A stretch of 64,000 nt of DNA from Aricia agestis. Its lineage: Eukaryota; Arthropoda; Insecta; Lepidoptera; Lycaenidae. The DNA lies in the NCBI RefSeq assembly GCF_905147365.1, contig NC_056428.1:36375001-36439000 (forward strand). Reading direction: 5' to 3'. Under the pieces are notes generated by a model. That model ran no database searches and was not told where the DNA came from. It saw nothing but the letters and a program-made list of their open reading frames with translations. Of this stretch, positions 25,601 through 39,300 are shown piece by piece; within the stretch, counting starts at the first letter, position 1; every line of letters starts with the position of its first letter. Made by a program: the position numbers and the translations under genes.

Positions 25601-28600
25601 AATACGACATGTATAATATTGCTAACGGGAACACTGTAGACATTAATAATTACCATTAAAACAGTATCTAAAACATTCTAATTATTTAAGTAGCTAAACA
25701 TCTACAGTCTAAACCGTTTACGGCTAACACGTTATTGGGTGTAATAAACAGTGATTCGGTGAATCTGTGGCGAGCTGTGTCATCGATATTTACCACATAC
25801 GCCACAATTGTTTTAGCCGTGTAAGTTTAACCGCAACGCGGCTAGCACGCTCGTGAAAATGGCTATTAGAACTATACGTTTTATCTAAAACTAATACATC
25901 AACGGCGATTATGATTTATAAACCGTTTACACGATAAAGTTTTTTTTTTGTCAATTAGTAGACACTGGACATTTATGCAATGAAAATTGATATATCGGGT
26001 GTATTTTCATATACAGGCAATATACAAAGATTCATAGAGCGAACGAAAAAAAAACAGCATGACTAAAGGTTATAAACTAATACTCATTACATTAGTGCAG
26101 CTTATATTTTAATAATAAAACTAGTTGTTGAAGCACATTCGAAACTAATCGAACGGCTTAAGAGATTAAAGTTCGATATTGCTTGCAGCCGAAAGTTTGC
26201 TTTACAATTTGATCCGCTTTAAATTGAACACTCCTTCATCCTTTCATCTGCCTTCAACGAGGCCTTCGAGGAGCCACCGTAGATCTGGGGTCCGATTCTC
26301 AAGCATTGAATGTCGTTTCGATCGCAGGCCGTCACATCGGGCGTGAGAAAGCATATTATTATGCGGTCGTGAATTAGATAGACTGCGATCGAAAGACATT
26401 CGACGCTTGAAAATCGGGTTCTGTACCTACTCAGTTTCATTTATTTTGATTTAAATCAATTCATTTTGATTTAAATGTAAAAAAGCTCAGGGTATGCCAC
26501 AGTATACAACTACAGAATACAACTACATATTATTAATATACAGTAAAGTAGCTCGGCCGTTGATCAAATTCGTGCAACACAGAGTTTAACGTGCAAAACA
26601 CGCGTTTTTCTCATTGATTTATTCATTATAGTTATCTGAAATCACGCTACTATGAAGATGGCCTACTAGATATAATATTTTTACTGAGCTGTGTTACAAC
26701 ACTACCAATAATTCTAAATGTATCAGCCTCACAATAAACTAATAAATACTAATAATTTAGTTTAGTTAAAATTTTCAAATTTCGAAATAAAACTGTATAC
26801 TCAAAATTCCTCCGCCATAATCAATTGATTTTCCACTCACCATAATACTAGAATCCGCGGCTTTGACACCCTTCGCGAATGCCCTCTGTCTCTTCTCACT
26901 CTCTATCCCGCCGAGGTAGAAAGAGTCGGATAGATCCAAGTACCTGGTGCCGCCGTTCTCGATTCTCGTAGACATGGCTACATTATCCACCGATAGCTGC
27001 AACACAAAATTAAACTTTACACCACGTACAATGTTTCCCAGGAGCGCCTACTAACTTAGTGAGAACTTATGGCCTTGTTATTTTACTAACTCTACCGCGA
27101 TGATCTTCATTTGCATTACTTATAGAGCTTAAAATATTATATTCGCAGAAGCATAATATTCTGAAATTAAAACGATCTTGGGCGTGGAATATTTTTCCAG
27201 CATCGAGAGAGCTGCTGATTATAAATTATACTTAAGAACATTCTCGATCATGTCTGCTTTCAAACAAAAAAAAATTGGTTAAAATCTGTAAACCCGTTTA
27301 GATACTACGATACCACGGACAGTCAGACACGTCAAACTTGTAACACCCCTCTGTTCATCGGGGGTTAAAATAGGTTAAAATTAAATATATAAACTGATTA
27401 AGCATGCATTAATATCAGTCCATTAGTATAACATTTTAAACTTTCGCGTTGCATTATATAATTAAAACTTAACGCGACGTATTTTAATAGTAATGCTACT
27501 ACGTCTACGTCGAGAAAAAGTATGTACTCGTAGTAGCATAATAGAATACGTCGCGTTAAGTCCCGATTAATAAGTTTTAAGTCCATTAGTACTCGTATCA
27601 TGATCACTTGATGGGTCCGATTCGTTCTAGACTCTCAATATTTCAACGTCAATCTTAAAGTGCCACAGCTGGGTGATAGTCATGTATGACGGCACAGCAT
27701 TGTTTCAAACAAATCAAAGATTAAACAACAATGATGGTAATTTAACTTCGCATAATGAATATGATATTGTAGGGCGAGGCTACAGTTGAATACATAGCTT
27801 TTGTTGCACAGCGAAGCAAATATTATTCACAACAGCCAGTGTCAATTCCGAATACATATATGGTATAACATTATACAGGGAATGCTTTGCAGAATCAGTC
27901 GGTTCTATTCTCGGCACAGAATTGATTTATCAAAAATCTTTATTGATTTATTTTTATTACAATTATTTTGATGTACCAAGTTACAAAATATTATAGCAGG
28001 AGACTGGTGCCCTTACTAGGTTGCCCTGTGTTAAGGGGTCACCAGGCAAATGAAATTCAATTTAAAATTAAATTAATAGGCAAGATATTAATTAATATCT
28101 TCAATTTGTATTGCATAAAATAAATATTACAGTATCCAACTTCGATTATTACATTTTCCTTTTATGCCATGGCCAGAATACAGTTAGTTAAATATTTTTG
28201 GCACATGAACATTACAAAGGCGACGTACAATTAATAAAATTCAGCGAATACACACATTAATATAAAGTTACTTTTAACGATCGCAAAGTAAAATTATTGC
28301 TATAATTTTATATTCTTGTAGTAAATTTTAAATTCGGAAAACATAAGGCTACGTTAAGAGTTCAACAAAAATACACACAAAAAAGCCTTCACATATAAAT
28401 AGAAAGTCTAGCTATTCCCGATGAAATTTTTGCGTTGTAACAACGCATCGCATTTCTGTGCGATGTTGTTTTTGCGATACGCCACCGCAACGCAGTGTTG
28501 TGGCTTGGCCCTTTGCGTATGTAGCAAAAATAAGTTTACTATAGCAACCATTTCCATACGTTGTAACTTGTATGATTATTGCTATAATGTATTCTTGCAC

Positions 28601-30303
28601 TTGCAGCAAAAGCGAGAACGAACCTTTGTAGCGCTTTGACGATCCAATACAATCCTCATGGGGACCTAATCTCTACATTAAGCCGCAGTTGCTCACTTCG
28701 CTTAGCATGGCCTGTGTAATGTTTACACTATTCTGCTATTCTGATCCAACATTAATACGGTTTTAAACCAGTCCGGATATCAAACAGCAAACTATTTAGT
28801 ATTCTCTTATTGGAAAATTAACGTCAAACGAATGATTTTTGGAGCTATGATCAATCTGAATTCAGAACACGTTTGACTATTCATGAAAATATTCTAGGGC
28901 TCCGTACCCAAAGGGTAAATACGGGACCCCATATTTTACTAAGACTTCGCTGTCCACCAGTCTGTCTGTCCAGGCTGTATCTCAAAAATCGCTATATAGC
29001 TGGACTGCTGAAATTTTCACAGATGTTTCTGTTGCTGTTATTAAAACCAATACTAAAAAATTAATAAATTTATGAACGACCCCTTATTTAGATACATGAT
29101 GATTTAATTGGTTTCAATACGAGCACAGGTGCACGTTTAAGATCACTGCTTCGTTTATTTAGAATGCATCGCATCGCCCTCATCACCAGTGTAAACTCTC
29201 CCTTAGAATTGAGCTAAGTGACTAGTAAATTGGTATGTGAGGCGACCCGTAAGTTAGTAAATTGGCAAGTTTTAAGTCGGTTGAGCTACTAAAGGTGATT
29301 TTGATCACTGCTCCGAGTACTTATCAATTACGAGACCTTTATCGCGTGTCTCGAGGTAGTTCACAGTATGAACACCTCCACAAGTTACTGTTAACGTTAA
29401 ACTCGGTACTTGGATGATTTATTTGTAACTGGTGCATATAAAGTTCCTCATCTTAAATACTTACCGCGACATATTTAAAGCTTTAATGAGTTCGTTTATT
29501 TAACGCGCTAATTCCAAAAACTTCTGAAACGATTTTTATGTCATTTAGCCAGACATAGAGTAGACCGCGGGGAAGGACATAGGCTGCTTTTTACATGAAA
29601 ATGTACAATTCCTAATTCAAGCCCTTTATGTAAGTCCTCACTGGTTAGGCTGGGGTCTATACGTGGTATTTTTTTTTAATAAAGCGCTCTATCATCGGAC
29701 CTCCACCTTGTATCAGATCAACGAAAAAGCAATGCAACGTCTAATAATGAACTAATGAGTATTTATTTCTTCGAAAACTCCTAGAAAAATATACTCGAAC
29801 GGATTATGAAGTTAATCGTTTATAATATGGCCGTGCAGACGATGTGGACCATGCATCTCACATCCGCTGGAAGCGGAACACCTGACACGTGTAGATCTGT
29901 GTAAATTTAATATTCCAATTGTATTTTTCATTCGATTCGAAGCGAATTCAATTTCCCATCTGTCTCTTTACAATGTTGTACGAAATGGTCGAGTTTTCGC
30001 ATCATAATGCGCTTTAAGTGGCTTTTCAGTGGACGAATGTGGCCAAAGTGGTACCTGTTAAATTAATGGAGCTCTATCAAATTAACGCCATTGTGATTAT
30101 AAGGGGAAATGGCACGTATGCCATAATTGCAAGAGCCATCGATCGTAAAGCGGATTACCGATGCACTCCGACGTTCAAGAAATAACTTGAATTTTCCGAA
30201 CCGAATGGTGGCTCGACTTTTAATTTATATAGAATTACCCACTTGACTATAAAAAGATTCACACTGTGTGTATTGTATGTTGTATCATGTATGTAAGATT
30301 CAC

Positions 30304-30381
<78 letters not shown>

Positions 30382-33300
30382 ATTTGCATTTGTGTTAGTC
30401 CTGCTATAACTCGAGAACGACTGAACCGATTTGCCAAATTTTAGTCTTAAGGCGGGGATTAATCTCAATCCAAAACTATAACTTTGCACACAACCAAAGA
30501 CCAAGCGTATACGCATCGCAATAAGATTCATTTTAGCTTAGCATAAAACTGAAGTCACTCAAACGGATTTTCTCTATTTTTCATGTTTTTTTAAATATCT
30601 TTGGAAATAAACATTAAGAAACAAAATTGTTCGGTTAAAGAATTTTTAATATAGATTTACTAACAATTTATTCAAATAAAATGTATAAATATCCTAGTTA
30701 ATACTTATATTTCGATGAAATAGATTTTTTTCGGAGGTGAGTTCGTAAATTAATTACAGCCAAAGTATTAAGTTTTATTAAAATGTTTATGGTTTAAGAT
30801 ATTTTAAATATTGTGCTTTATACCTCATATTTTTTTAAACTTCGTTATTATATTGGAACTAGGTAAACCGGAAGTCGCGGAATAACAAATTGAGGTTTAT
30901 CCTCGCCTTAAGATATTCGTGGAAGTCCAGGGAAGGTTTATATCAGGACTAAAGTTTACTAGGTCATCTAAGTAATGAATATAAAGTGTCTCTCTATTGT
31001 CATATCATATTTTTTCTACTTATCAGATAAGGAGAAAACACTGTAGTTCACAACGTCAGTCAGTACCTACGTAACGTCTAGTAACGTAATTTTTTGTATT
31101 TTTACAAGCGTTTTCTTAGTAACACAACAATTAAAGATTTTGTCATGCAACGCAAAGCTTAAACATTTCACGTAATGAAATATTAACAAACTAGTAGACA
31201 CAATGCGTGAAGATGAGGACAATGTGTGTAGTTCCCATAGTACGTTCATTAATAGTACCTAGAAAATAATGGAGAGGACTCGTATAGCGCGGAATTTTGC
31301 ATACAAATTCGCCCATAGGCTAGATTAGCATATTCTATACGCTTTTGTGGCGGAAAACGTGCTTGTGAACAATATTTGAAATAAAGTAGTAGTAAATGTA
31401 ATTTCAGTATGACATACTTATATACATATATCACATAGCAAAAAAATACTGCAGTCAAGAATATGTTTTATTAAAATGGTGAAACTTTTTTAATAAGTGT
31501 GTACTTTTATTAGTTGTATACAAAAATATTTACTTCGTCCTTATAAGGACGTGTCTTTACCTCGGAAATCGGCAGCACTAGGAAAAATGTTGTATTTCGA
31601 ATGACTTTTCAAATGAATTAGACACTAACAAAAACAATATTTTCCCTATACGTTATATAATGGTGAAAAGGTGTGACTGGCTAGTGGAATTACGCTGATG
31701 GAGACGCGAGCAAAAAAGCTGGTATTTAATTTTCAAAGTAAAACTTGCATCAAACGCAACTTTTTTCGATTTTTTACACATACGACATCCGAATTGTTAT
31801 ATAAGGCCGAGTTCACGTGACAAACTCTCAACTCCAGTTAGACACACGTATCTCTCTAGTCTAGTGCTTTTTTGCAAGCTAGGAGCTCACGAAAACTTTC
31901 TACGCTTTTTATTTAATTTTTTATGGTTATTTACATGAACACACACCGAAAAGCTTGTATTAAAACAATTTACAAAATAAAAAACATATTTTGAAATATT
32001 CATAATATGATTTAATTAAAACACATTGCTTAAAATATTTTGTAGATTTAACGTAGTCGAGCGTAGGTATACAATATATTTCGTTTCGTTTGACTTCTAT
32101 ATTTTTTAAATGGAAGTAGGTATAAGTATTAATACATACAATATGTAACGAAAAATTAAGTGCCCTCCGAATAGTTGGGGAGGGGAACAGGAGATTTCGG
32201 GAGTAGCTCCAGCGTGTCAGATTAAGCTTGTATAGGCTTCCGACATGTGTCTAGTAATCATGGTATAGAAATCAGATTTCTCATACATGGTGGGTTAATT
32301 TTTTTTTTTTACATTGAAATGTCATCGGATCTGTCAGATTAATATACTGGATGTTTAGTAGGTATACCCCAAAGAAGCTTCCATATAAAGCACTGACGAC
32401 TCAAAGGTTTGGTAAGCCTGTAGACCGTGCATTTTAGAATATAAAAAAGTAAAGCTTCATTCTAATTTTGTTCGATTATAAGTTGTAGCTAATTTTGTGA
32501 CGAACAACTTTCTAATTTACATTATTATGAAAAAATCATTTTTTCCTATCGAAAATACCGTTGTAACACTTTTTTGATCCCAGAGCGCCCTAGACTTTTT
32601 GTATTTTAAGTCGGCTGACGTCACTCCAATGACAAAAAATGTAATTCGAAATGCCCTCTACATTTTTTATAAAAAAAAAAACTTTTTCCTAAAACCAATA
32701 GTTTCCAAGAAAAAGGCATTTCAAATTTTTTTAATCGTTTTTTGGATTTCTCAAAAACAGCAATTAGTGCGACCTTTTTAATTTTTCTGTGACCTCTTGA
32801 CACCCCTAACGATTCATCACATCAAATAACGGTAGGTCTTTATTCGGAGGATAAAATTACATATTGACTGTACTATATAGCCCATACAGAGTTTGCATTT
32901 GGATAAAATATTATCGAACGTGTATTATTCAGTATTATTACATTAACAAGAAACAAAATGGCGTCTCACATCTAAATGGCATCATAACAGAGCTATGAAA
33001 AGCCTGGTAGATATAATATCAATTGCACAGGACGGACAAACAAACAAGCAATCAAGACGCGACTCGCAATTATGTTTGCTTCGGCACTCTATGTGCCGCC
33101 GGCCAATATAACGGGATCAATGCACGTGTACATGAATTTGTGATTGGCATCACCCATCGGCTATAACCCTAGTATTCAATTCGGTATATTAGGGGTCGTC
33201 CATTAACAATGTGACGTTTTTAAGTGAACACTTTTTTATACCACGCTTAAATACATTTTTTTAGGATCGTTAAAGAACGTAAAACTCGCGTCAGATCACG

Positions 33301-36300
33301 TGAAATTTTTAAAAATTCACAACCCCCCAAAGCAATTTATTTTAAGTCATACGTGAATAATGGACTAGTACAAAAATCGAATAAATCGAAACATATAAAG
33401 TAGTTCGAAACACCGCATTGCCCCATTCATCTCACCTCCAAACCAAACCTCTCAGGCGGGTAATAGGAATACTGTTACATACCTAGAATTAGGATAATCC
33501 TTGGACATAGGATATTCGGCTTTACAATTAAATTAATTGCAATATCAAACTTATGTAGAGGAGTTACTGGCCTAAGTTGCTTACAAGATAACGGTTAGCA
33601 ATAACAAACTGCATATTGCACTCTAAGATCGTTAGATCGTTTCGATCTAATTTTAAGAAGTAACTTACTTCTAAGAAACTTATTTTCAGATATTCTTTCG
33701 ATCCTTTGGACGCGGAGCACGCATACTCTCTCACGCGCGAGTTTGACTTGGGCTTCAAGCGAGATTCACGTTACAAGAATGGGCTCCCGTACTTCTTAAA
33801 ATTCAATTGAACTACAATATAAGAAGCAGGATCGAAACAACCGCTGCAATGTCTAACTACTGTTCTACAACTTTTTTAACCAGATCTTAACCATAAAATC
33901 ACAAAATCTGAAACCATTATAAAAAGATTAACCTCTCATATTCAACACTAGCTCTTGCCCGCAACTTCGTCCGCGTGAGTGTATGTTATTAAATCGAGAT
34001 TTAGAAAATTGAACACCCATTTACGACTATTTAATTTGGATCTATATTACACACAAAAATTTTAATTTACATCAAAGACCTTGAACCTCAAATACTTATA
34101 TTTTTGAAAAATCGTTTCTTCGAAGACCGCTTGGCGTGGACAGGGGATGGGGGCCACAGGACAGGGGAAAGGAACATCTGACGGAGATAGAGGATAGACT
34201 ATAGAAAACGGGATTTAATGTAGGCATCTATCCCTCTTTAACCTACCTCTTATTCTCAGATACATAATCTACAATTAAACCACAATTTCGAGGAGTTTCT
34301 TCAATTTCATTACTTATCAAGTCACAGTTTTTAGGGTTCCGTACCCATAGGGTAAAAACGGCCGGGAGCCTATTACTAAGACTTCGTTGTCTGTCCAGGC
34401 TGAATCTCAAGAACCGTTATAGCTAGAGTTCTGAAATTTTTACAGATTGTGTATATCTGTTACTCCTATAACAACAACAAAATAAAATCAATATTTAAGG
34501 GGGGGCTCCCATACAACAAACATTTATTTTTTTGGCCTTTTTGCTCGATATCAATAATGACAACAGGCAGGCAGTTTAAATTTTCACTGAATCCTTAATT
34601 ATATGTATACTTTAATAATTAATAATAAAATTAGAATATAAATAAAATATAAATAAAAAGGGGGCTCCCATACAAAAACACAACTTTTGGCCTATTTTTT
34701 CTCTATAACGGTAAGGAACCCTTCGTGCGCGAGTCCGACTCGCACTTGAACGATTTTATTGTAAACATGGTATCAAATTCGGGCAATCTATATAACAAAA
34801 AAAGAATTTTGAAAATCTGACCACAAACAGCAAAGTAAACATTAACTCCTCCTTTTTAGGGTTCCGTACCTCAAAAGGAAAAAACGGAACCCTTATAGGA
34901 TCACTTTGTTGTCCGTCTGTCCGTCCGTCCGTCTGTCAAGACCCTTTTTCTCAGGAACGCGTGGAGGTATGAAGCTGAAATTTATATCAATTACTCAGGT
35001 CTACTGTCCCTTGAAGCTGTGAAAAAATCAAACTTCTAAGCCAACGCAATCAAAAGATACAGCCGTTTATGCCGCAAATTTTCGACACTTGCAAGGGAAT
35101 CAAAACCTACAGGGTGCTTCCCGTGAACTCAGAATCTTGAAATTTGGTACGAAGCAACGTCTTATAGCATAGATAAAGGAAAAATTACGAAAACCATAAA
35201 TTTTTAGTTACATCACATAATATATTTTTTTTTAATAATTTTAAACTTACTACCCATTTCCTCATAAACGCGTAGAGGTATTAAATTGAAATTCATACCA
35301 AATACTCAGGTCTATAATACCTTTAAGCTGTCGGAACCCTCGGTGCGCGAGTCCGACTCGCACTTGGCCGGTTTTTTTTAAAGTCGGTTAAAAAAAGTAT
35401 CTGAGATGTTGACCAGGGATGTAAGGTATCATCATGCCAAATTTCATTGAAATCGGTCCAGCGGATTCAGAGATTAGCCTGTACAAACAGACAAACAGAC
35501 AGAGAAACAAAAATTTTAAAAACAGTTAAAATGTGTTCTATTACTCTTCTACTATGCCCCTGACTCGTTTTTTCAAGTTTATTTTCAATGTACAAAAATT
35601 TTACCTCTACGATTTTATTATAAGTATAGATGACGCGTTAATAACATAGAGCTCGAAAAACGCTCACCTGCCGAACGTATTTTGTTACTTAAACCGGGAC
35701 AAATCCGGATTGAGAGGCTTAATATTGAATGAAAACAAAATGTAGCTTACAATTGCAACGACATTGTATGCAGATTTATAAAGAATTTCTTTATTTTGAT
35801 TAAATATTAATTGGTTTTGATCAATCACGATCAAAGCTCCTACTCCATCACATATAAAGCTGGTGAAGAAAATTACAATAATTTACGTATGGTGTCCAAA
35901 TAAATGCGAAAGTGCCTGTCTGCGTGTCTGTTACCTCTTCACACACAAACCGTTGAACGTTTGCAATTTGGTATGGAGATACTCTAGAGTCCCGGGAATA
36001 AACATACGATACTTTTAACCCCGGAAAAAATTACGAGTTACAGGCGTAATTTAGTATCGTAAATCGTAATATATCGTACCTGATAAGACGAAAAGTGGCA
36101 AGTCAGTGAAAAAAAAATTACGGTATTATAAAATTAAAAACAGTGAGATGTAAACAAAAACTCATACCCAGAGGGCAGAACTCAGAACGAGTAAGATGTG
36201 TATCTTAGACTATATGACTACATATTATCGCATTTCATGGAAGATACATGGCTGTAGGTCTGGACTCTGGAGTCAATTTTTAATTTCTACAAAGTTTTCA

Positions 36301-39300
36301 GTTCTATCCTGTAGGGTAGCTGTAGCTCCTACGGCTACGACGGAAGGTATAAGTTGATATAACTTGAATATAATATGGTAATACTGGTACCTAATTAGGT
36401 AAACTTTACGTTGGCTACTTGTAAATTATATTACTCTACAAAATCTAAAGCATATTGACAATCGATATAATAATAAATCTTCGGTAATGGTCAACAAAAT
36501 TCACGTTCAAAATTTTATCGAGTAATTGCAGGCCAGATATTAATATCGTGAATTAGGCAGAGTTGACAACACTTATCACGTGTATGTGATAGGTATATAC
36601 CCGGAGGCGGTTTAACGTGGAATTTACGTTAATTATAACCATACATTAATTCGCGGAATAAATCTCACCGCGGGGTTAAATTTCGAACCCCAGGATGGAA
36701 TATCGAAATCAACATGTTCAGTTCACCACGTTGTGAAAGCATATTTTATAAACAAACATGAAACAGCAAGCCTACATTATTAATACCACGAACAGAGGTA
36801 TGAAAAGCCTGGTAGATATAATATCAATTATTACCAATAAAATAATCTACATTATTAATACCACGAACTCCCAAATTTCGCAACGTAATAACAAAATTAC
36901 TAGAAAGGAAGTCATGTTCAATGAAATAAATAGAAAATAAAAAATTCAAACCGTTTTTCCTTAAAAAAGCGGGAGCCGATAAAGTTTTTCCGCGCTGCAA
37001 AAACTACATGAAATTAGTACAGTTAACACTTGACGAACCTGAAAACCTACTTTGGAGCATGCACCATGGAGTTACAAGCTGATAAGTTCTCAAAGTGAAT
37101 TCGTTAGTAAAAAGTAGTAAAAACATATCGTTAGTCGCAGAAACGCAAATCCTTGCTATTAGTTTAATTAATGTGATTTTTTAATTCGTTCGTAAACTCT
37201 ATTTAATCTGCTTAGCGTTTTCAAAGCTAATTAATAAAATGCAACGTCGCTATAGAGCTATCTTGATTAATGATATAAAGGTAATTATTTATATTTGTTC
37301 CTTCACTAAGTTTTATTTAAGGTACGTTGGTTTCATTATTTATTATTTCTTAGACATAATAGTAAAACTCTTTTAGATTATAACCATTTTTTTTCATTTT
37401 TTAATGTTAAGATCAAAACAGCGAGCGTATAATCAATCAGACTTTATACAAAACAGCCTGCGGCCGCAAAAAGAATGAGAAAATGCGGCCGTGATTTGCC
37501 GAATACTGCAATACAGTAATAGTCGCAAATGTACATTGGTTCCATCCATTTGTGAATGTTTAAGTCTGTTTGATTTCATAATATTTTTGTATCATCTCGC
37601 TTGTTATTGAAATTGATTAGTCTTATTCCAGACTAAGTTTCTTGTTCCCACAAGATTTAGTATCTAGACTAAAATTTAGGAGATATTTGGACGCTGTTAA
37701 GCATTGGTGTACTAACCCACACAAAAATTACGTATTGAGTTATGAATGCAGTTATGTTCTGTAGATGATTTAGAACAAGACTGCATTCAAAATTTAACGA
37801 CAAAAAAAATTGTGGGTTAGGACACTAATGCTTAACAGCGACCATTTATACATTCTTAAGACTTGAATAGAAAAGCCGTATCTACAAAACAATAAAAAAA
37901 TTAAAGCGCAAATGCACTCTAAAACCTGTGCCTCAAAAATGCATTACGATTATAATAATTATATCAATCTCTATAATTTATCGCAATAGACACCGGTCTC
38001 TATGTTACACAATAACAGCGTAGGAACAAGAAAAACACTCAGTAACTGCACTGTCTTGTAGAATGTCACTTTGCCACGGCCTTTTTACTGAAATGACTAA
38101 ACCGTTCGCCCTTTAGATAGTTCACTACGGGCTACAGCGCAACAGACATTGCATGGCCTAAAAACTAGGTCATCTCCGTACAAGAAAACGTCATCGTTTC
38201 ACCAATTTAGGCCAATATTTAAAAGGTTTGGTGATTTGATGCCATCTTTTACTAAAAAAATTATGCAGGGGTTATAAAAATTGCATAGCGTTATAAATCC
38301 ATATTGCTTTTAATAAATTAAAACGTCATCTTTTTACCAAAATAGGTCAATATTTAAAATGGTTTGGTGATTCGACAATAAAAATGTTTTTAAACGGTTT
38401 TTTTATAAAAAATCGGCCAAGTTCGGGTCGGACTCGCACACGAAGGTTCCGTAACGTCACATTTCATAAGGAGCGCGAAAGTAGGGAAAAAATGTTTTTA
38501 TATGGAAGCCCCCCTTAATTATTTATTTTAATTTTATTATCAAACATTAAGGTATACATAATATAATTGAAGACTTTCTGAAAATTTCAAGTGTCTACAT
38601 GGTTCAGGGTTCCATTATGGATTACGAGTTAAAAAGGCCAAAAAAATTACGTTTGTTGTATGGGAGCCCCCCTTAAATATTTTATTTATTTTATTTTTAG
38701 GCTTCCGTACCCAAAGGGTAAAAACGGGACAGTCAGTACTCGCGACGTAGTTTTTAACGATGTTCGTCGTAGATTCCCACGACGCGACGTCGCATCGTGA
38801 AACGACACCGCATCGTGGTACGACACGACGTCGTTACGTGTTTGTTCCCTAATACGTAAGCCGTAGGTCATCTAACTCCTGCAAAAAGAACCGTGTCACT
38901 GTCGCTTCACGCCGAAGAAGGGCGTTTAAAATAAACGCTCCCTCTGCACATTAAACGTCCCTACCGCCTACGTCACTTACCGCTACTGCATTCATTACGT
39001 CTGCGGTCGCATTCACCATTCCACGCTCAACGCAATCTATTAGTGACCGCAATCTTGGTAATTTAAAATATTCCACAGTAGTAATATACACTTTTCATGC
39101 ACTTGTTTCACTTTTTATTAATTTATATTATTACAATTATGTTTCACACGACCGGTTTCGATTAAATCATCATCAGACACTCTGATGATGATTTTATCGA
39201 TTGGTGGTTTAATACTTTGCATACAGATGTATGCAAAGTATTGAACCACCAAACTCATGGAAGTTGCTAAAAACTATGGCTAAGAACACGATCGATTATG

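Larger units (their letters stand above)
12001..26840 (-). other. kon intron (14.8 kb), densely transposon-filled
   Basis: Elements in order: SINE-like copy, deleted mariner, palindromic MITE, foldback element, MITE with 68-bp array, mariner, 500-bp MITE, GGTTCCGTACC repeats, Lep1-like copies, two abutting MITEs, a Helitron-like pair, and a palindromic MITE. In 12660-13250, 18223-19150, 22766-24616 and 25570-26280 I see only AT-rich sequence without a recognisable feature. 13880-14440 has a tccgatccgaatccgatccg stretch that may be another MITE end. Confidence 0.65.

Noticed and set aside
30259..30531. 90-codon frame with a long Ile-Tyr run
   Set aside because: Produced by the (TA)n microsatellite.
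36758..36940. 60-codon plus-strand frame with internal repeat INTTN
   Set aside because: The repetition follows from the duplicated 22-bp DNA word. Asn/Ile-rich and AT-driven, with no start context or homology.
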